NCBI GenBank assembly: GCA_023512835.1
Contig: CM042084.1
Coordinates: 15,510,403 to 15,574,402 of the forward strand
Source of the DNA: Taxillus chinensis
Taxonomy: Eukaryota > Streptophyta > Magnoliopsida > Santalales > Loranthaceae
Length of the DNA: 64,000 bases
Direction of reading: 5' to 3'
Under the pieces are notes generated by a model. That model did no database searches. It was not told where the DNA came from and worked only from the letters and a program-made list of their open reading frames with translations. A program made the position numbers and the translations under genes. Shown in pieces: positions 48,807-60,239 of this stretch (its first letter is position 1; each line of letters opens with the position of its first letter).

Positions 48807-49657
48807 TTATTAAAAGTATACATAACCAAACAAGTTTTTTGCATTGTTATTATATAAAAGTGCAACACAAAAAATATTACTTGGCTTATAATGGTTAACC
48901 TTAATAAACAATGCAATATGATGATTGTCTTCATATATACTTTCTGTAATTATATGAAAACATGCAAAGCCATTGAAGAGGGCCTATTTAACAATCATCC
49001 TTCTATTGACCGAAAAAGTATTGGTTATCAAATCATTTTTATAATATAATTTAGAGCCTTTTTTTTTGCATGTTATAAATTAGATGGGAGATAATAACAA
49101 AAATCAAATAGAAACAGAGAAAGCATAATAAGATTTACGTGGAAAACCTAATACAAAAAAAATCACGGGTAGAGAGAAAAGAAATTCACTATTTTGTGAG
49201 AGTACAACGGATGACTATGCAGCTTATGGCTCTCTTAATCCTAACGACAACCTTAAGGCCCTATAAATAAGGTATTACAAAATAGTTTCCAAATATCTCT
49301 TTTATCCCATTAAATAATATGAAAATAATACATATAAAGAAAAAAAGAAAAAAATAATTTGGATCATAAATATTATAATGCATCCTCCGTAAGTGCTCTA
49401 GAACACCATTAGTATTACACACCTTTTTTTCCTTGCACTCATGTATAATTCTTATACTCGTGAATCCTAAAATTTGTGGACCACTAACTTGCCTTGCTCA
49501 TGAATCCAAGAGTTTGCTTTGGAGTTATCCGATAACTATCAACCAAATTAACTAGTGTTGCTTAAGAAATTGTAATTTTCCTATGAGACCTATATGCAAA
49601 TGAGCCTTTTTTGGGGTTAACAATTCATGATTATGCTTAACAATGAATTTTACAACT
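48807..49657. other. AT-rich DNA, possible retroelement debris
   Basis: The sequence GATTTACGTGGAAAACCTAA followed by ATCACGGGTAGAGAG near 49130-49180 is the sort of text found in plant copia LTRs, and GTGGAAAACCTAATTTATTG recurs near 50152. Element ends cannot be set. Confidence 0.3.
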
Positions 49658-49972
49658 TTATTGGCACAAGTCTGCTAACCAATAATTTGTATCATTGACT
49701 AGCAAACACATAAACTTTTTATAAGGAATATCAATATTTATGGATCCTTTAAAAAACTTTTCTTCCTCCTTTATGTCTACAATAAAAAAATCAACTAGGT
49801 ACTTGACTAGTTTTCTTATAATGATATGCTTTTGAATTTTGAATACCAAACCCATGCCTTTTGCATAAGTTTCATAAAATTCATATATAACCTTGCTATA
49901 CAAAAATATATTCCATCCAATTTTTTGTGTGTACTTTTCTTTACTATTGTCTTCCATATATATCAGAATCAC
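49658..49972 (-). pseudogene. FAR1/FRS-like domain remnant
   Basis: A 104-codon minus-strand frame. The segment QKIGWNIFLYSKVIYEFYET YAKGMGLVFKIQKHI resembles the FAR1 DNA-binding domain of FAR1-related (FRS) proteins and of the MULEs they come from (pattern GMxFxSxxxAYEFYxxYAxxxGFxVRKxxx). The expected cysteines and the rest of the transposase-like protein are missing, and the surroundings are non-coding, so this is at best a decayed fragment. Confidence 0.4.
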
Positions 49973-51170
49973 AAAAAATATAATTGCAACTATTTATAAT
50001 ATATATAAGTATTTCTCTCTACATGGAGAACAAAAAGGTCATTGGGTTTCCTATTAACTTGGTAAATTATTTTACTCGAAGAAGAGGTAGAAAACTATTT
50101 TTTCATGTTTGGTGAGAAAATAACTCCACATGTGGTCATGACATTCTCGTGTGGAAAACCTAATTTATTGTCATGTCATTTGTTTTAAATGCACATAGTA
50201 ATACAAAAATTTCACGCATACTTTCCTAGGAATCCAATAAAGAAGGTTTGCTTTTAATAATAATGTATTATTAATCCAATTATTTTTAGTTGTACATTAA
50301 TAATATCATCTATCGTAAAGTCATTATAAATATTTCTTTCAAGTGTATTAAATCATTGTATACATTATTAATACACTAACCCAAATAATGTATTAATTTT
50401 AAATCATGATATTAATAGTGTTATGCTTTGAGTTTTGTAGAATCCTAATATAAATTCATGTTATTCGAGTTATGTGGAAGTGTTCCTATAGGTACAAACT
50501 TACATATAACTTACCAATATGTATATGTATGAATAAACAATTTTTTATTTGAAAATGCAAAATTAAGTTTTATAGCATTGTAGGTATTTTAAAATGAGAA
50601 TGTTGCTATAACAATGGATTTAATTAAATTGCTAGTAGTTCAAAATTATATTATTTTACAAAGTTATTATCATTTCATTTTTTAATTTATAAAATATAAT
50701 TATTGATTAAAATGATATTAATTTGGAGTAGTAATTAGTTCCCATAACATCGTAACATAATTTTATGTTAAAATTTCATATTTTTTATATTTATAAAAGT
50801 TGCTTTATGTAATTATGAAATTTAACAGATCATTTTTAAAATTACATTAAAATATTCAAGTTTTGTTATATATGCCTCTGTGAATTGTGATACAATTGAC
50901 CATTTTAAAGCATTTCTAATGCATTAGTTAAAGTCATAATTAAAGTTAAATTTGGCTAAAAACTTTCTTCAATGATCTAGCTAAATCATTAGTAAAAGTA
51001 AAAATAAAAGCTAAATTTAGTTTTAGCTGAAGATGTTGTGTCAACCAATATCATTTCTATCTTTTTAATCTTTCCCATATGTTGTTGCTCTCTATAACCC
51101 CCGCATCCCGCATTGCCCCCTCCCCCTCCCTCTGCATCACCCCCATTGCCCCCTTCCTCCTCCCTCTGCA
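49973..51170. other. AT-rich intergenic DNA
   Basis: No gene is seen. At about 50905-51020 short repeats of CTAAATC/TTAGTAAAAG suggest a degraded MITE. From 51095 the DNA is C-rich (CCCTCCCTCTGCATCACC repeated twice), which is the target site of the LTR that follows. Confidence 0.4.
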
Positions 51171-51175
51171 TCACC

Positions 51176-52908
51176 TATCATGCTCCTGGTTTCAAGAACC
51201 TAGAACCAGGAATGCGACTTTCCCTTGCCTACACTTGAAGAGTCAAGGAGTTGATGACAACAACCGAAAGTGATAAAACCACGGGAGCTGTCTCAATCAA
51301 ACAATCATGTATAATCATACATTATATGTAATCATGTACATTACCACCATATTATCATACAACACAATATATCACAATATAGATATACAAACAACTGTAT
51401 ATAAGAGTACTAAAAGTACAACAACAAACAACAATAGTGGGGGTGAGTCATAAGCTCAATAGGTGACCTATAACTCTACACTCTACCATGCAATACATGC
51501 TCAGTGCACAACCAAACCAACAACAATCATCTAGACTCAGACTGACGTAAACCATAATTAGGGAACAGATTCCTAGCTCAAAACATTTAACTGTCACAAC
51601 AGCTCTCACAACATAATGGTTCAATCACCTGGTGCCATGGGATAGGTATTCCAATCTAATACCGTTGCACACTGCGAGACACGCCGCTAAACTATACTAG
51701 GTTGAGGAGACTTTCAATATAATGAAACACCTTCTCGAGGACAACTAGACTTTGACACCAACATTTGTTATTTGTCACCAGGAGTCTCACAATCATCACA
51801 TCAGGACATCTTATCACATCTGGACTCGGCATGTCCCCCGCAAGTACATCAGGACCACCAACTCAAAGCATGTAGCCCATGTAGCAATCAGGGTAGCCTA
51901 TCCACAAAAGAACTCAACCTATCCACCACAATCCCAAATAGGATCCACAACACATTAGAACACAGACTGTAGCAATCTCGAGATACAGTCCACATCAAGA
52001 CAACTTGTCCATAATCATCAATTGAATCCACAACTTGAGATGTAGCTTATCCACATCAAGATAGCTTCTCTGTAATCCTTAGCAGGATCCCCACACGTTA
52101 CAAAATAAGCTCACAAAGAACTCATCAAGTCGTAACCTCACCCAATAGGATACAACACAATCCTAAGGGCCTTAACCGCCTCTCCCACCCACTTTAATTC
52201 TAGTTAATCACACAACCACACCTTAATTCCTCAAATCTATCATTTTAATTTTTTTCTTTTGCAAGCAATCCACACTAACATGTTAAAAAATCACGTTTTA
52301 AGCATGTTATGACTATTAATTTGGTCAATTAACCTCCAATTTCTTTTTTCTCTAAATTTTAGGGTTCACTTAAATTTTATGATTTATACTTAAATCATGC
52401 CCAATCAATTAAATTAAACATGCTAGAGAGATAAGAACACCTACATGGAAGCAAATCTACTGCCTGGATTGCTCTAATTCGCCCAAAAATCGACATCTCT
52501 GATTTCCCCTCTCTGCTCCACACACATTGCCCAAATGAAGAACGCGACTGCATTCTCTCTTTCCTCTAACTATTTATACTGTTGCCAAAATTATAGTAGA
52601 AAATCTTAAAAAATAAATAATTGACCTCCCAGAGTCACGAACTCTAAATTTAACTCAACCACAATTAAAACGCTTGAAATGACAAGCACATCACTGTTCA
52701 GATGTTTTTCAACCCAATTGACCTCTTAAACGTAAGTTTAACCAATAAACCTCTGACAAGTCAACAAATGAATCTTTCGGGGCTTCAGCCTAGAATCTAG
52801 CCTAACTAGTCTCAAAACACTCACTTCAACGACCACATCACCGTCCAGATAGCTGCATTCCCATAGAATAACTATCTCTCAACACTACCCAAAATACGGG
52901 TCTTTACA
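51176..52908 (-). repeat. Probable solo LTR (about 1.7 kb)
   Basis: Read on the minus strand, the block starts TGTAAAGACCCGTATTTTGG at 52908, a start typical of long chromoviral (Tekay/Del-like) LTRs. It ends near 51176 with ...GCATGATA, where the expected CA is changed. The 5-bp TCACC occurs on both sides (51171-51175 and 52909-52913), and both flanks continue the same C-rich sequence. No internal retroelement coding region is present, as expected after LTR-LTR recombination. Confidence 0.55.
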
Positions 52909-52913
52909 TCACC

Positions 52914-53815
52914 CATGTCACCCTTTCCCCCTTCACTGTCGCCCCCCCCCCCCCCCTTCCTTGTCGCCCACCCCGAGCAGAGCAAGCATACTGAGCAGGG
53001 GAGCGCTGATGTCGGAACCCCTTGGCGGCCAAGGCGGTGAAGGGCACAGGAAGGGATAATTCATCTAGAAAGCACTCGTGCAACGTTGAATCACAGTCCT
53101 AGGAGAGAAGTCCCCTAGTGCACAATTGATCCCGCTGCAGAGAGCAGCCGAAACAAGTAGGATCTGACCTTACTGCTGTTGGAGCACCCACATAATCGCA
53201 AGAGAAGGTGAGGACCAAAAATTGCCAATCGAGTCAACTAAAAGTCGTTTTGGTGTTGGTTTTTTTGGTTTTGGTTTATGTTTCATGTTTAGTTTAAGTT
53301 TAATGGTAGATTGAAAAAAATGATAGTTACGTAAAAATATAAATATTGTAATATTAGAGCACCATTAACTTAAACTTAAATGATATTATAACAAATTAAA
53401 AATAACTTTAGTTACGCAATTTAACTTAGTAGGATTAAAAATGCTCTTACACATTTACACAATATTAAAATACTTTGATACAATTTTGTTATTTTTTAGT
53501 GGAATAGAACCGGGCAGGGTGGTGGCATTCCACAGCGTGCCTAAGTTAAATCCCTTTGTTCACCACTTTAAGTTTTGAGTTTTTAATGTTTTTTTTTAAA
53601 TAAAATTAAAGTTTTTTAAAAGGTTTTTAAGGTTTTGCCTTATTCTTTTTTTTTTTGTTTCTTCAAAATTTTAAAGTATTATCAAAGCTTTAAGACTTTA
53701 ACGACCCAAGTTCAACTCCATTAATTTTATATTTAATCTAAATCCGTGGTAATATTAATTAACCATAGCAAATAATATGACTCATTCTTTTCAATTAATA
53801 ATAAAAAAAATGAAA
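52914..53815. other. Intergenic DNA before YSL
   Basis: A C-rich patch with a 14-base C run at 52943-52956 is followed by a GC-richer stretch to 53210 and then AT-rich DNA. A small MITE-like unit lies at about 53355-53450 (TTAGAGCACCATTAAC on the left; GTAAGAGCATTTTTAATCC on the opposite strand at the right). No gene is seen. Confidence 0.4.
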
Positions 53816-54041
53816 GTTCCACGCCTTATTAAACCATTTATCGTTTTTTAAAAAACCTAAGGATTGTTTTCATAAGCTATATAATTTTAAAAAATAAAAG
53901 TTCCACGACTTATTAACCCTTTTTTTGAAAAAAAAAAAAACTAAGGATTGTTTTCATTAGCTACATAGTGAAAAAAAGTTCCCCTACTTGTTAAGGTTTA
54001 AAAAACAAAAACTAAGGATTGTTTTCGTTAGCTATATAATT
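53816..54041 (+). repeat. Three tandem 65-85-bp repeats in the YSL promoter
   Basis: Units at 53816-53899, 53900-53977 and 53978-54041 each begin GTTCC(A/C)C and end with CTAAGGATTGTTTTC(A/G)TTAGCTA (A/C)ATA, separated by A-rich runs. The last unit ends in TATATAATT, which serves as the likely TATA box of the YSL gene. Confidence 0.75.
54032..54040 (+). promoter_or_regulatory. Candidate TATA box of the YSL gene
   Basis: CTATATAAT at the end of the third promoter repeat. It would place transcription start near 54062-54070, leaving about 40 nt of leader before the ATG at 54106 but almost none before the ATG at 54067. Confidence 0.45.
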
Positions 54042-54105
54042 AGAATAGTGCATAAACAAGTAGAGAATGAAACAAGTAGTTGACTCTCACAGAGTGAAAG
54101 GGGGC

Positions 54106-57100
54106 ATGGAAATGGGTGAAACAGGGAAAGAAACCAACATGAAGGAGATAGAGATGACAACGGATGAGTGGCCTGACATGAGCAACGGCTGCGGCCAAGA
54201 GGTGCAGAAGAGGGATATCGCTCCATGGAAGAAGCAGTTGACAGTCCGGGGGGTGTTGGCAAGCCTGGTTATTGGGACCATGTACAGCGTGATAGCAATG
54301 AAGCTCAACCTCACAACCGGCATCAATCCAAACTTCAACATCTCCGCGGCCTTGCTCGCCTTTGTCTTCATGCGTACCTGGACTAAGCTCCTCCACAAAG
54401 TTGGCATTGTCGCCACCCCCTTCACCCGCCAAGAGAACACCATGATCCAGACATGCTCTGTCGCCTGCTACAGCATTGCTGTTGGAGGTAAGTTTTTTTT
54501 CTTTTTTTTCTTTTTGGGTACTCCATGATTTACCTGTTGGTCAACCCTGGGATCGGATTATGAACATCTATATTGATTTCGGGTTTGTGAAGGTGGTTTT
54601 GGGTCCTATCTGCTGGGGTTAAGCAAGAAGGAGTATGAATTATCCGGAGAGGGTACGGTGGGGAATACGCCGGGGAGTTACAAGGAGCCTGGGGTGGCTT
54701 GGATGATTGGTTTCCTTTTCTTGGTCTGTTTTGTTGGGCTATTTGTCTTGATTCCTCTCAGAAAGGTGTGTGCGCTTGTTTGTTTATTCTGTTTTCTTTT
54801 GTTTACTAAAACATTTTCAACTGCCCGACATCAGATCTTTTGGTCAGCAGTGTTTCTATTCTGAACATGACATAACTTCGTTTTTGTTTTTTTGTTTTGT
54901 TTTGAAATCTCCAAAATCTTCTCTAATATGTTTTGCAGGCACTGATAATTGACTATGAATTGCCGTTTCCAAGTGGCACGGCAACTTCAGTTCTCATCAA
55001 TGGATTCCACAGCCGAGGAGATAAATTGGCCACGTAACAAATTGTTATTATTATTATTTTTCCTGTTTTACTGAACCACAGTAGACTCTCTCTCTCTCTT
55101 TCTCTCTCGATTGTTTCTCTGTGTGGACGAGGTTGGGAATCAATTGAGGCCGAACATACGAATATATATTTAAGAATTTTTGCAGGAAGCAAGTGAACGG
55201 TTTCATGAAAGTGTTCTCCGCTAGTTTCATATGGGGTTTCTTCCAATGGTTCTTTTCGGGGAAAGGTCTGTGCGGATTCTCACAGTTTCCCACTTTTGGG
55301 CTTCCAGCTTGGAAACAGACGTGCGAATCCCTGCAACTCTCCTACTTTTCTCTTTGAAAAAAAAAAAAAGAAAGTTCTTGATGATGGGTCTCATCAGTTA
55401 GTTTCCTGGTTATTCGTGGCCAATGATTTGCAGGTTTTATTTCAATTTTAGCTTGACTTTTGTGGGTACCGGGATGATCTGTCCGCACAAGGTGAACATA
55501 TCTTTGCTTCTCGGGGCGGTGTTTTCCTGGGGGATGTTGTGGCCAATCATTGAAAAATTTGAGGGAAAGTGGTTTCCCGAGAATCTGCCTGAAAGCAGCA
55601 TGAAAGGCCTAAATGGTTACAAGGTTAGAGACCACACTTCATGTAAAATCTATGCTTTGTTTTGGACTTGTCTACCTGGATGGTTTTGATTGAAAAGAGT
55701 TCTCTTTAATTAGTACTCTTTGATTAAAATTATATAAACATGGATGAGGTTATCCTAACGTTACTAAATGGATATAATCATGGAATTTCAATTACTGTTC
55801 ATAATATAAAATATTATATATTTCGATTATAAAAAAAATAGAAAATCGATCTGTAGCCTAAAAAATTGACTTCTTTTCATCATTTTGATAAAAACCTCTA
55901 CGTAATCGAACAAGTTGGAAGTTGTTTTCATACTAGTTTACAAAAAATGTGTAAAACAAGTGAAGATCATGATCAAGTTGGAATGCGTGATCTTTTGAAA
56001 ATTACACCAAAATTAACTGGTCTACCAACTTCGAGGAACTGGTACTCTGTGGTGATTACCTACATATGTTCTACATGTTAGCCTAATTGATCAAGCTGGA
56101 AAGCGTGATCTTTGGAAAATCACACCAAAACTGGTCCACCAACTTCAAGAAACTGGTACTATGTTCTGTGTGGTAGCTAGCCTGTGTTCTAATCTCTCAC
56201 TCCCTATTTTTGTTATTTAGTTGCTATATGTTTGTTGTAATCATTTGAGTGACTTTTTTATACGGATAAATTTTAATTTATGATGATATTTTAGAAATCG
56301 TAAGTAGTTGTACAATAAACAGCCCTGCTTGTTGTATAATATTATAAAATGATGACAAGGAAAGAAAATAAAAGCAAACTGGTTTATCCTTAAATTATTT
56401 GACTGTGTTTCTGCAGACATTTCTGGCTGTAGCTCTCATTTTGGGAGATGGAATCTACAACTTCATGAAGGTGGCGTTTGTAATGATCGCCAATGTCCGT
56501 GGCAGAATCACAAGGGCGAAAATAGGAGGGCAAGGTTTGATTGGTGCTTCGGAAATATAATTAACTAATTGGTTTCTGTTCAGAATTTTGTATACTAATA
56601 ATCGCCATTTTGGTCATATATATGCATCAGCGGGTAGCCAGACCAAGGCCATCGTAAACCTCAGACAGGACGAAATCTTCAACAGAGAAGGCATTCCGTT
56701 GTGGATAGGTCTGTCCGGCTATGTCGGCCTCTCCGTGGTGTCCGTCATGGCTCTGCCGGCAATGTTTCCACAACTCAAATGGTACTATGTGGTGGTAGCC
56801 TATGTTTTCGCCCCGTCTCTTGCGTTTTGCAATGCTTATGGAGCCGGTCTGACGGACATGAACCTGTCTTACAATTACGGCAAAGTGGCACTCTTTGTGC
56901 TGGCGGCACTGGCTGGAAAAGAATCCGGGGTGGTGGCAGGGCTGGTTGGGTGCGGTCTTATCAAATCTGTGGTTTCGGTTGCTTGCGTTTTGATGCAGGA
57001 CCTGAAGACTGGCCATCTCACAATGACTTCACCTCGCTCAATGTTTTTGGGGCAGGCCATTGGCACTGCCTTGGGCTGCATCACAGCTCCACTGAGCTTC

Positions 57101-57556
57101 TTTCTGTTCTACAAGGCCTTCGACGTGGGGAACCCAGCCGGGGAGTTTAAAGCTCCTTTCGCCATAATTTATAGGAACATGGCAGTCCTCGGAGTTCAAG
57201 GCTTCTCTGCTTTACCTCTACACTGCTTGGAGATGTGTTATGGCTTCCTGGCATTGGCGGTAGGAATGAACCTGGTCATAGATTTTGGCCCACACCGGAT
57301 AGGGAAGTGGGTGCCACTTCCAATGGCCATGGCAGTGCCATTTCTTGTCGGGGCTTACTTCACTATTGACATGTGCTTGGGGACTCTTGTAGTGTTTGTC
57401 TGGCAGAAGCTCAATGCTGAGAAGGCCGAACTGATGGTTCCTGCGGTGGCTTCGGGTTTGATTTGTGGGGAAGGGCTTTGGAATCTCCCTGCATCGGTCC
57501 TTGCCCTGGGCAAAGTGTCACCGCCCATCTGCATGAAATTCTTGCCTACTTCTTAG
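54106..57556 (+). CDS. YSL metal-nicotianamine transporter, seven exons
   Basis: Exons 54106-54487, 54593-54765, 54939-55033, 55186-55320, 55434-55623, 56417-56534 and 56631-57556 have GT-AG borders and join in frame to 672 residues, the usual YSL length. An in-frame ATG at 54067 would add 13 residues; I prefer 54106 because of the TATA position and family length. Diagnostic text includes PWKKQLTVRGVLASLVIGT, FTRQENTMIQTC, DYELPFPSGTATSVLINGFH, NAYGAGLTDMNLSYNYGK and a C terminus with GKWVPLPMAMAVPFLVGAYF. These match the YSL1/YSL2/YSL3 group, plasma-membrane carriers of Fe(II)-, Zn- and Cu-nicotianamine in vascular tissue and seeds. A hydrophilic, acidic N terminus precedes the membrane segments. 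No lesion is visible. It belongs to the same superfamily as the OPT gene at 25-30 kb. Confidence 0.93.
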
Positions 57557-57592
57557 ATGTACCTCCCAGAGAAGAAAGGTTCAGATCACTGG

Positions 57593-57596
<4 letters not shown>

Positions 57597-57630
<34 letters not shown>
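57597..57630. repeat. (TA)n microsatellite after YSL
   Basis: About 16 TA units directly downstream of the YSL stop codon, probably within the 3' UTR. Confidence 0.85.
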
Positions 57631-57632
<2 letters not shown>

Positions 57633-57869
57633 AGATGGTTCTCTGTTTTAATTTACTCTTCTCTCTCCCTATCTCGTTCTTCCTGATTTATTGGAATCAG
57701 ATCCAATTAAATGATGGTACAAGTATATAGGTTGTACATTGATTTTATACAAATGGAAAACACAGCCAAAGTAGCTTCTGTCAAGAAAATCCTCTTCTTA
57801 CGTATGTCTACAAGCATAGATTGTTATAGGCAAGTAGTTGCAAGTTGGAAATGGCAAAACTAGGTAGGC

Positions 57870-58477
57870 AAACTTTTGAGAAATTGTATATTACATTGGA
57901 AGTAAAAGGAGAAATCAATTAGCTTATATGGTGAAAGCATGCTAAAATTATTATGTTTTAAAATCGTACAGGCCGATGTGGCGAGCCCAAAGCGAACAAT
58001 ATTGTGACATGCGGATAAGTCTGCACATTAGCCCAATCCTAACAAACTGGTATCATAACCTTGATTGTTTCATTATTATTCTCATTAAGTGTTTTGTGAT
58101 ATCGAAAGTCTTCTCAGCATAATGTGATCGAGCGACATGTCCCATTAGTGCGGTGGTATCTGGTTATAATGTCAGTTTAATATCGAACCGGTTTGATCTT
58201 TGTACAAGGCATGGATTGAAGGGGAGTTAGAAGAAATTCCCAATTTGATAGGTGTGTCTCCAACCTTTGTTGTACGGTCGATGTGTGATAAAGGGAGAAA
58301 TTTGTTGGGATGTTTGTCCCACATCGCTCAAAGAGAAGAAAGTTAAGGCATACATAAGAAGAAAGAAAGCTTTAAATGTCACAACGCATTTTAAAGCCGT
58401 GCGGGCCAATGTAGTGAGCCCAAAGCAGACAATATCATGACACGTAATCGAGCATTTACCTATGTCCAATTCTAACA
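57870..58477 (+). mobile_element. TRIM (miniature LTR retrotransposon)
   Basis: The right LTR at 58303-58477 (175 bp) begins TGTTGGGATGTTTGTCCCAC and ends TCTAACA. A diverged left LTR ends CCTAACA at 58044; its start near 57870 is uncertain. Shared text includes TTTTAAA.(A/G)C CGT.C.GGCC.ATGT.G, GAGCCCAAAGC and (A/C)ACAATAT. The 258-bp interior starts with an iMet primer site (TGGTATCATAACC, 3 nt inside) and ends with a purine tract (AAAGGGAGAAATT). It has no coding sequence. These are the hallmarks of a TRIM element. Confidence 0.7.
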
Positions 58478-60239
58478 CAAACCTAACTTTAAATTGTAAA
58501 ATCTGATCCATTTATTTATGCGTCAGAACTGATTTTGGCTTGCAGGCCGATGGGCCATTTTTATTTTATTATTTTATAATTTTATTTTATTAAAAGTTTA
58601 TATAAGGTATTTATATTTTGTAAGTTTGATTATTTTCATAGTTATTTAAATGTCGTGTTTGATCGTAAAAACTAAAATAATAAATTTTTTTAGAAGAAAA
58701 AAATATTTAAAGAAAAAAATAATTTAAAAATTAAATGGGCTAGCTCGCTAGCTAGCCTAACCTACAAGCGAGCAGGTGCCTAAAAATTATAGCCCATTTA
58801 AAAATATTTGTTTAATATTCCTATCTATAAATATATGCATAATTACCTAGGTTAATTGTATGTGAAACTATATATCCAGGGTGATTCTAGAATTTTTTTT
58901 AGTGTTCAATGTTCATTATAAAAATTAAATATAACATTATACTAGGTTGATTAGTGAAAAACTGGTAACACTTTTCCTACACAACTCCACGAGGCAACAA
59001 AACTAATTAAGTTTAACCACGAAAAATTAAGGACCGGGGGGTGTGGCGTGTTTCCAAACAAACCAAGAAGAAGCATAATTCAGAATATATCTTTCTTCTA
59101 ACTTTAGCCATGAGAGACATCATTTCACGCAGGAAATCAGAATTGGCCTGAAAATTTTTGAGAATCATTAGAAATTACTATATATGGATTGAAAAGCAAA
59201 AGCATACTCATTCAAGGTAGTGAAAATAATTAAGTTAGTTTTTCATAGATATAACCCACCTCGTTCCCATCATCATCGAGGTCACAAAAGCTTGAATTAT
59301 ACATTTTCCTCTTCCTTTGATCAAAAAAAATTGTTTCAAAATCATCAAATTGTGTAAATTAAGGAATTGTAAAAAAAAAAGAGGAACTTGATGTATACCT
59401 AATAGGCTATCAAGTAATAAAGAAGAGATTAAATGATTAATACCTTAATAAGCTTCTTGGATTTTTTGGAACATACAATTGGCCTCACCCAAAGTTGAAG
59501 GACTTCTCATCCACCTATCGAGATGCATCGCTGCCACCGTCACCACAGAAACAAAACAAAACAAAAACAAAAAGGCAACCAAAAAAATAAAGAAGCAGAG
59601 TTCGTATTCAAAGCTAAAAAAGCCTCAAATTCCTCACGAATTAAGGCGACAATCTTAATTTTTATTATTTAAAGGGATAGGCAAGGTGTGCAGTTGCACA
59701 CCCTGGCTCATGCGTAGTGTCGCCCCTGTATATACCGCAAGTGAGAGAGAGACATGTAACGGTCAGTCCTATCAGAGATGAGTGTTCTTGTTTTTTGATC
59801 AAAGGGTGTCACAGCTTTATACTCATTGAAAAGGCAAATAACAGAAAATGCTAAGTGGTAATTACATTCAAGAGGCAGCGAAGACAATCAAAGGTTGATT
59901 GCAACTTTGTACTTGAATGAAAAGAATAAGCTTCTTACTTTATTGTTTCTGAAGTTAGTTTCTTTTTCATTCTCTTCATTGCGGTTAAGTGTTAACCCTT
60001 GATTCATGTTTATTTATTGGGTATACTAGATTACTCCTGTTGTATGACTATATAGGTATAATATTTGAGACAACATCGTGTGTGTAGTATCTTTAGTTGT
60101 TCGTTAACCCTTGACCCTTTTGGTGCATGCATGAGGAGTCACTACTCAGTTCTAAGATTTGGAACTCAAGAACGTGATAAGATAGACAATGATTGGGAGG
60201 GTTTATCTTTCGAATGAGAGTTCTTATCTCAATGGGAAC
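58478..60239. other. AT-rich intergenic DNA
   Basis: No gene or defined repeat is seen. A phrase reading TGCACACCCTGGCTCATGCG with GTGTCGCCCCTG near 59695-59735 has the look of transposon-derived sequence but could not be placed. Confidence 0.4.
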
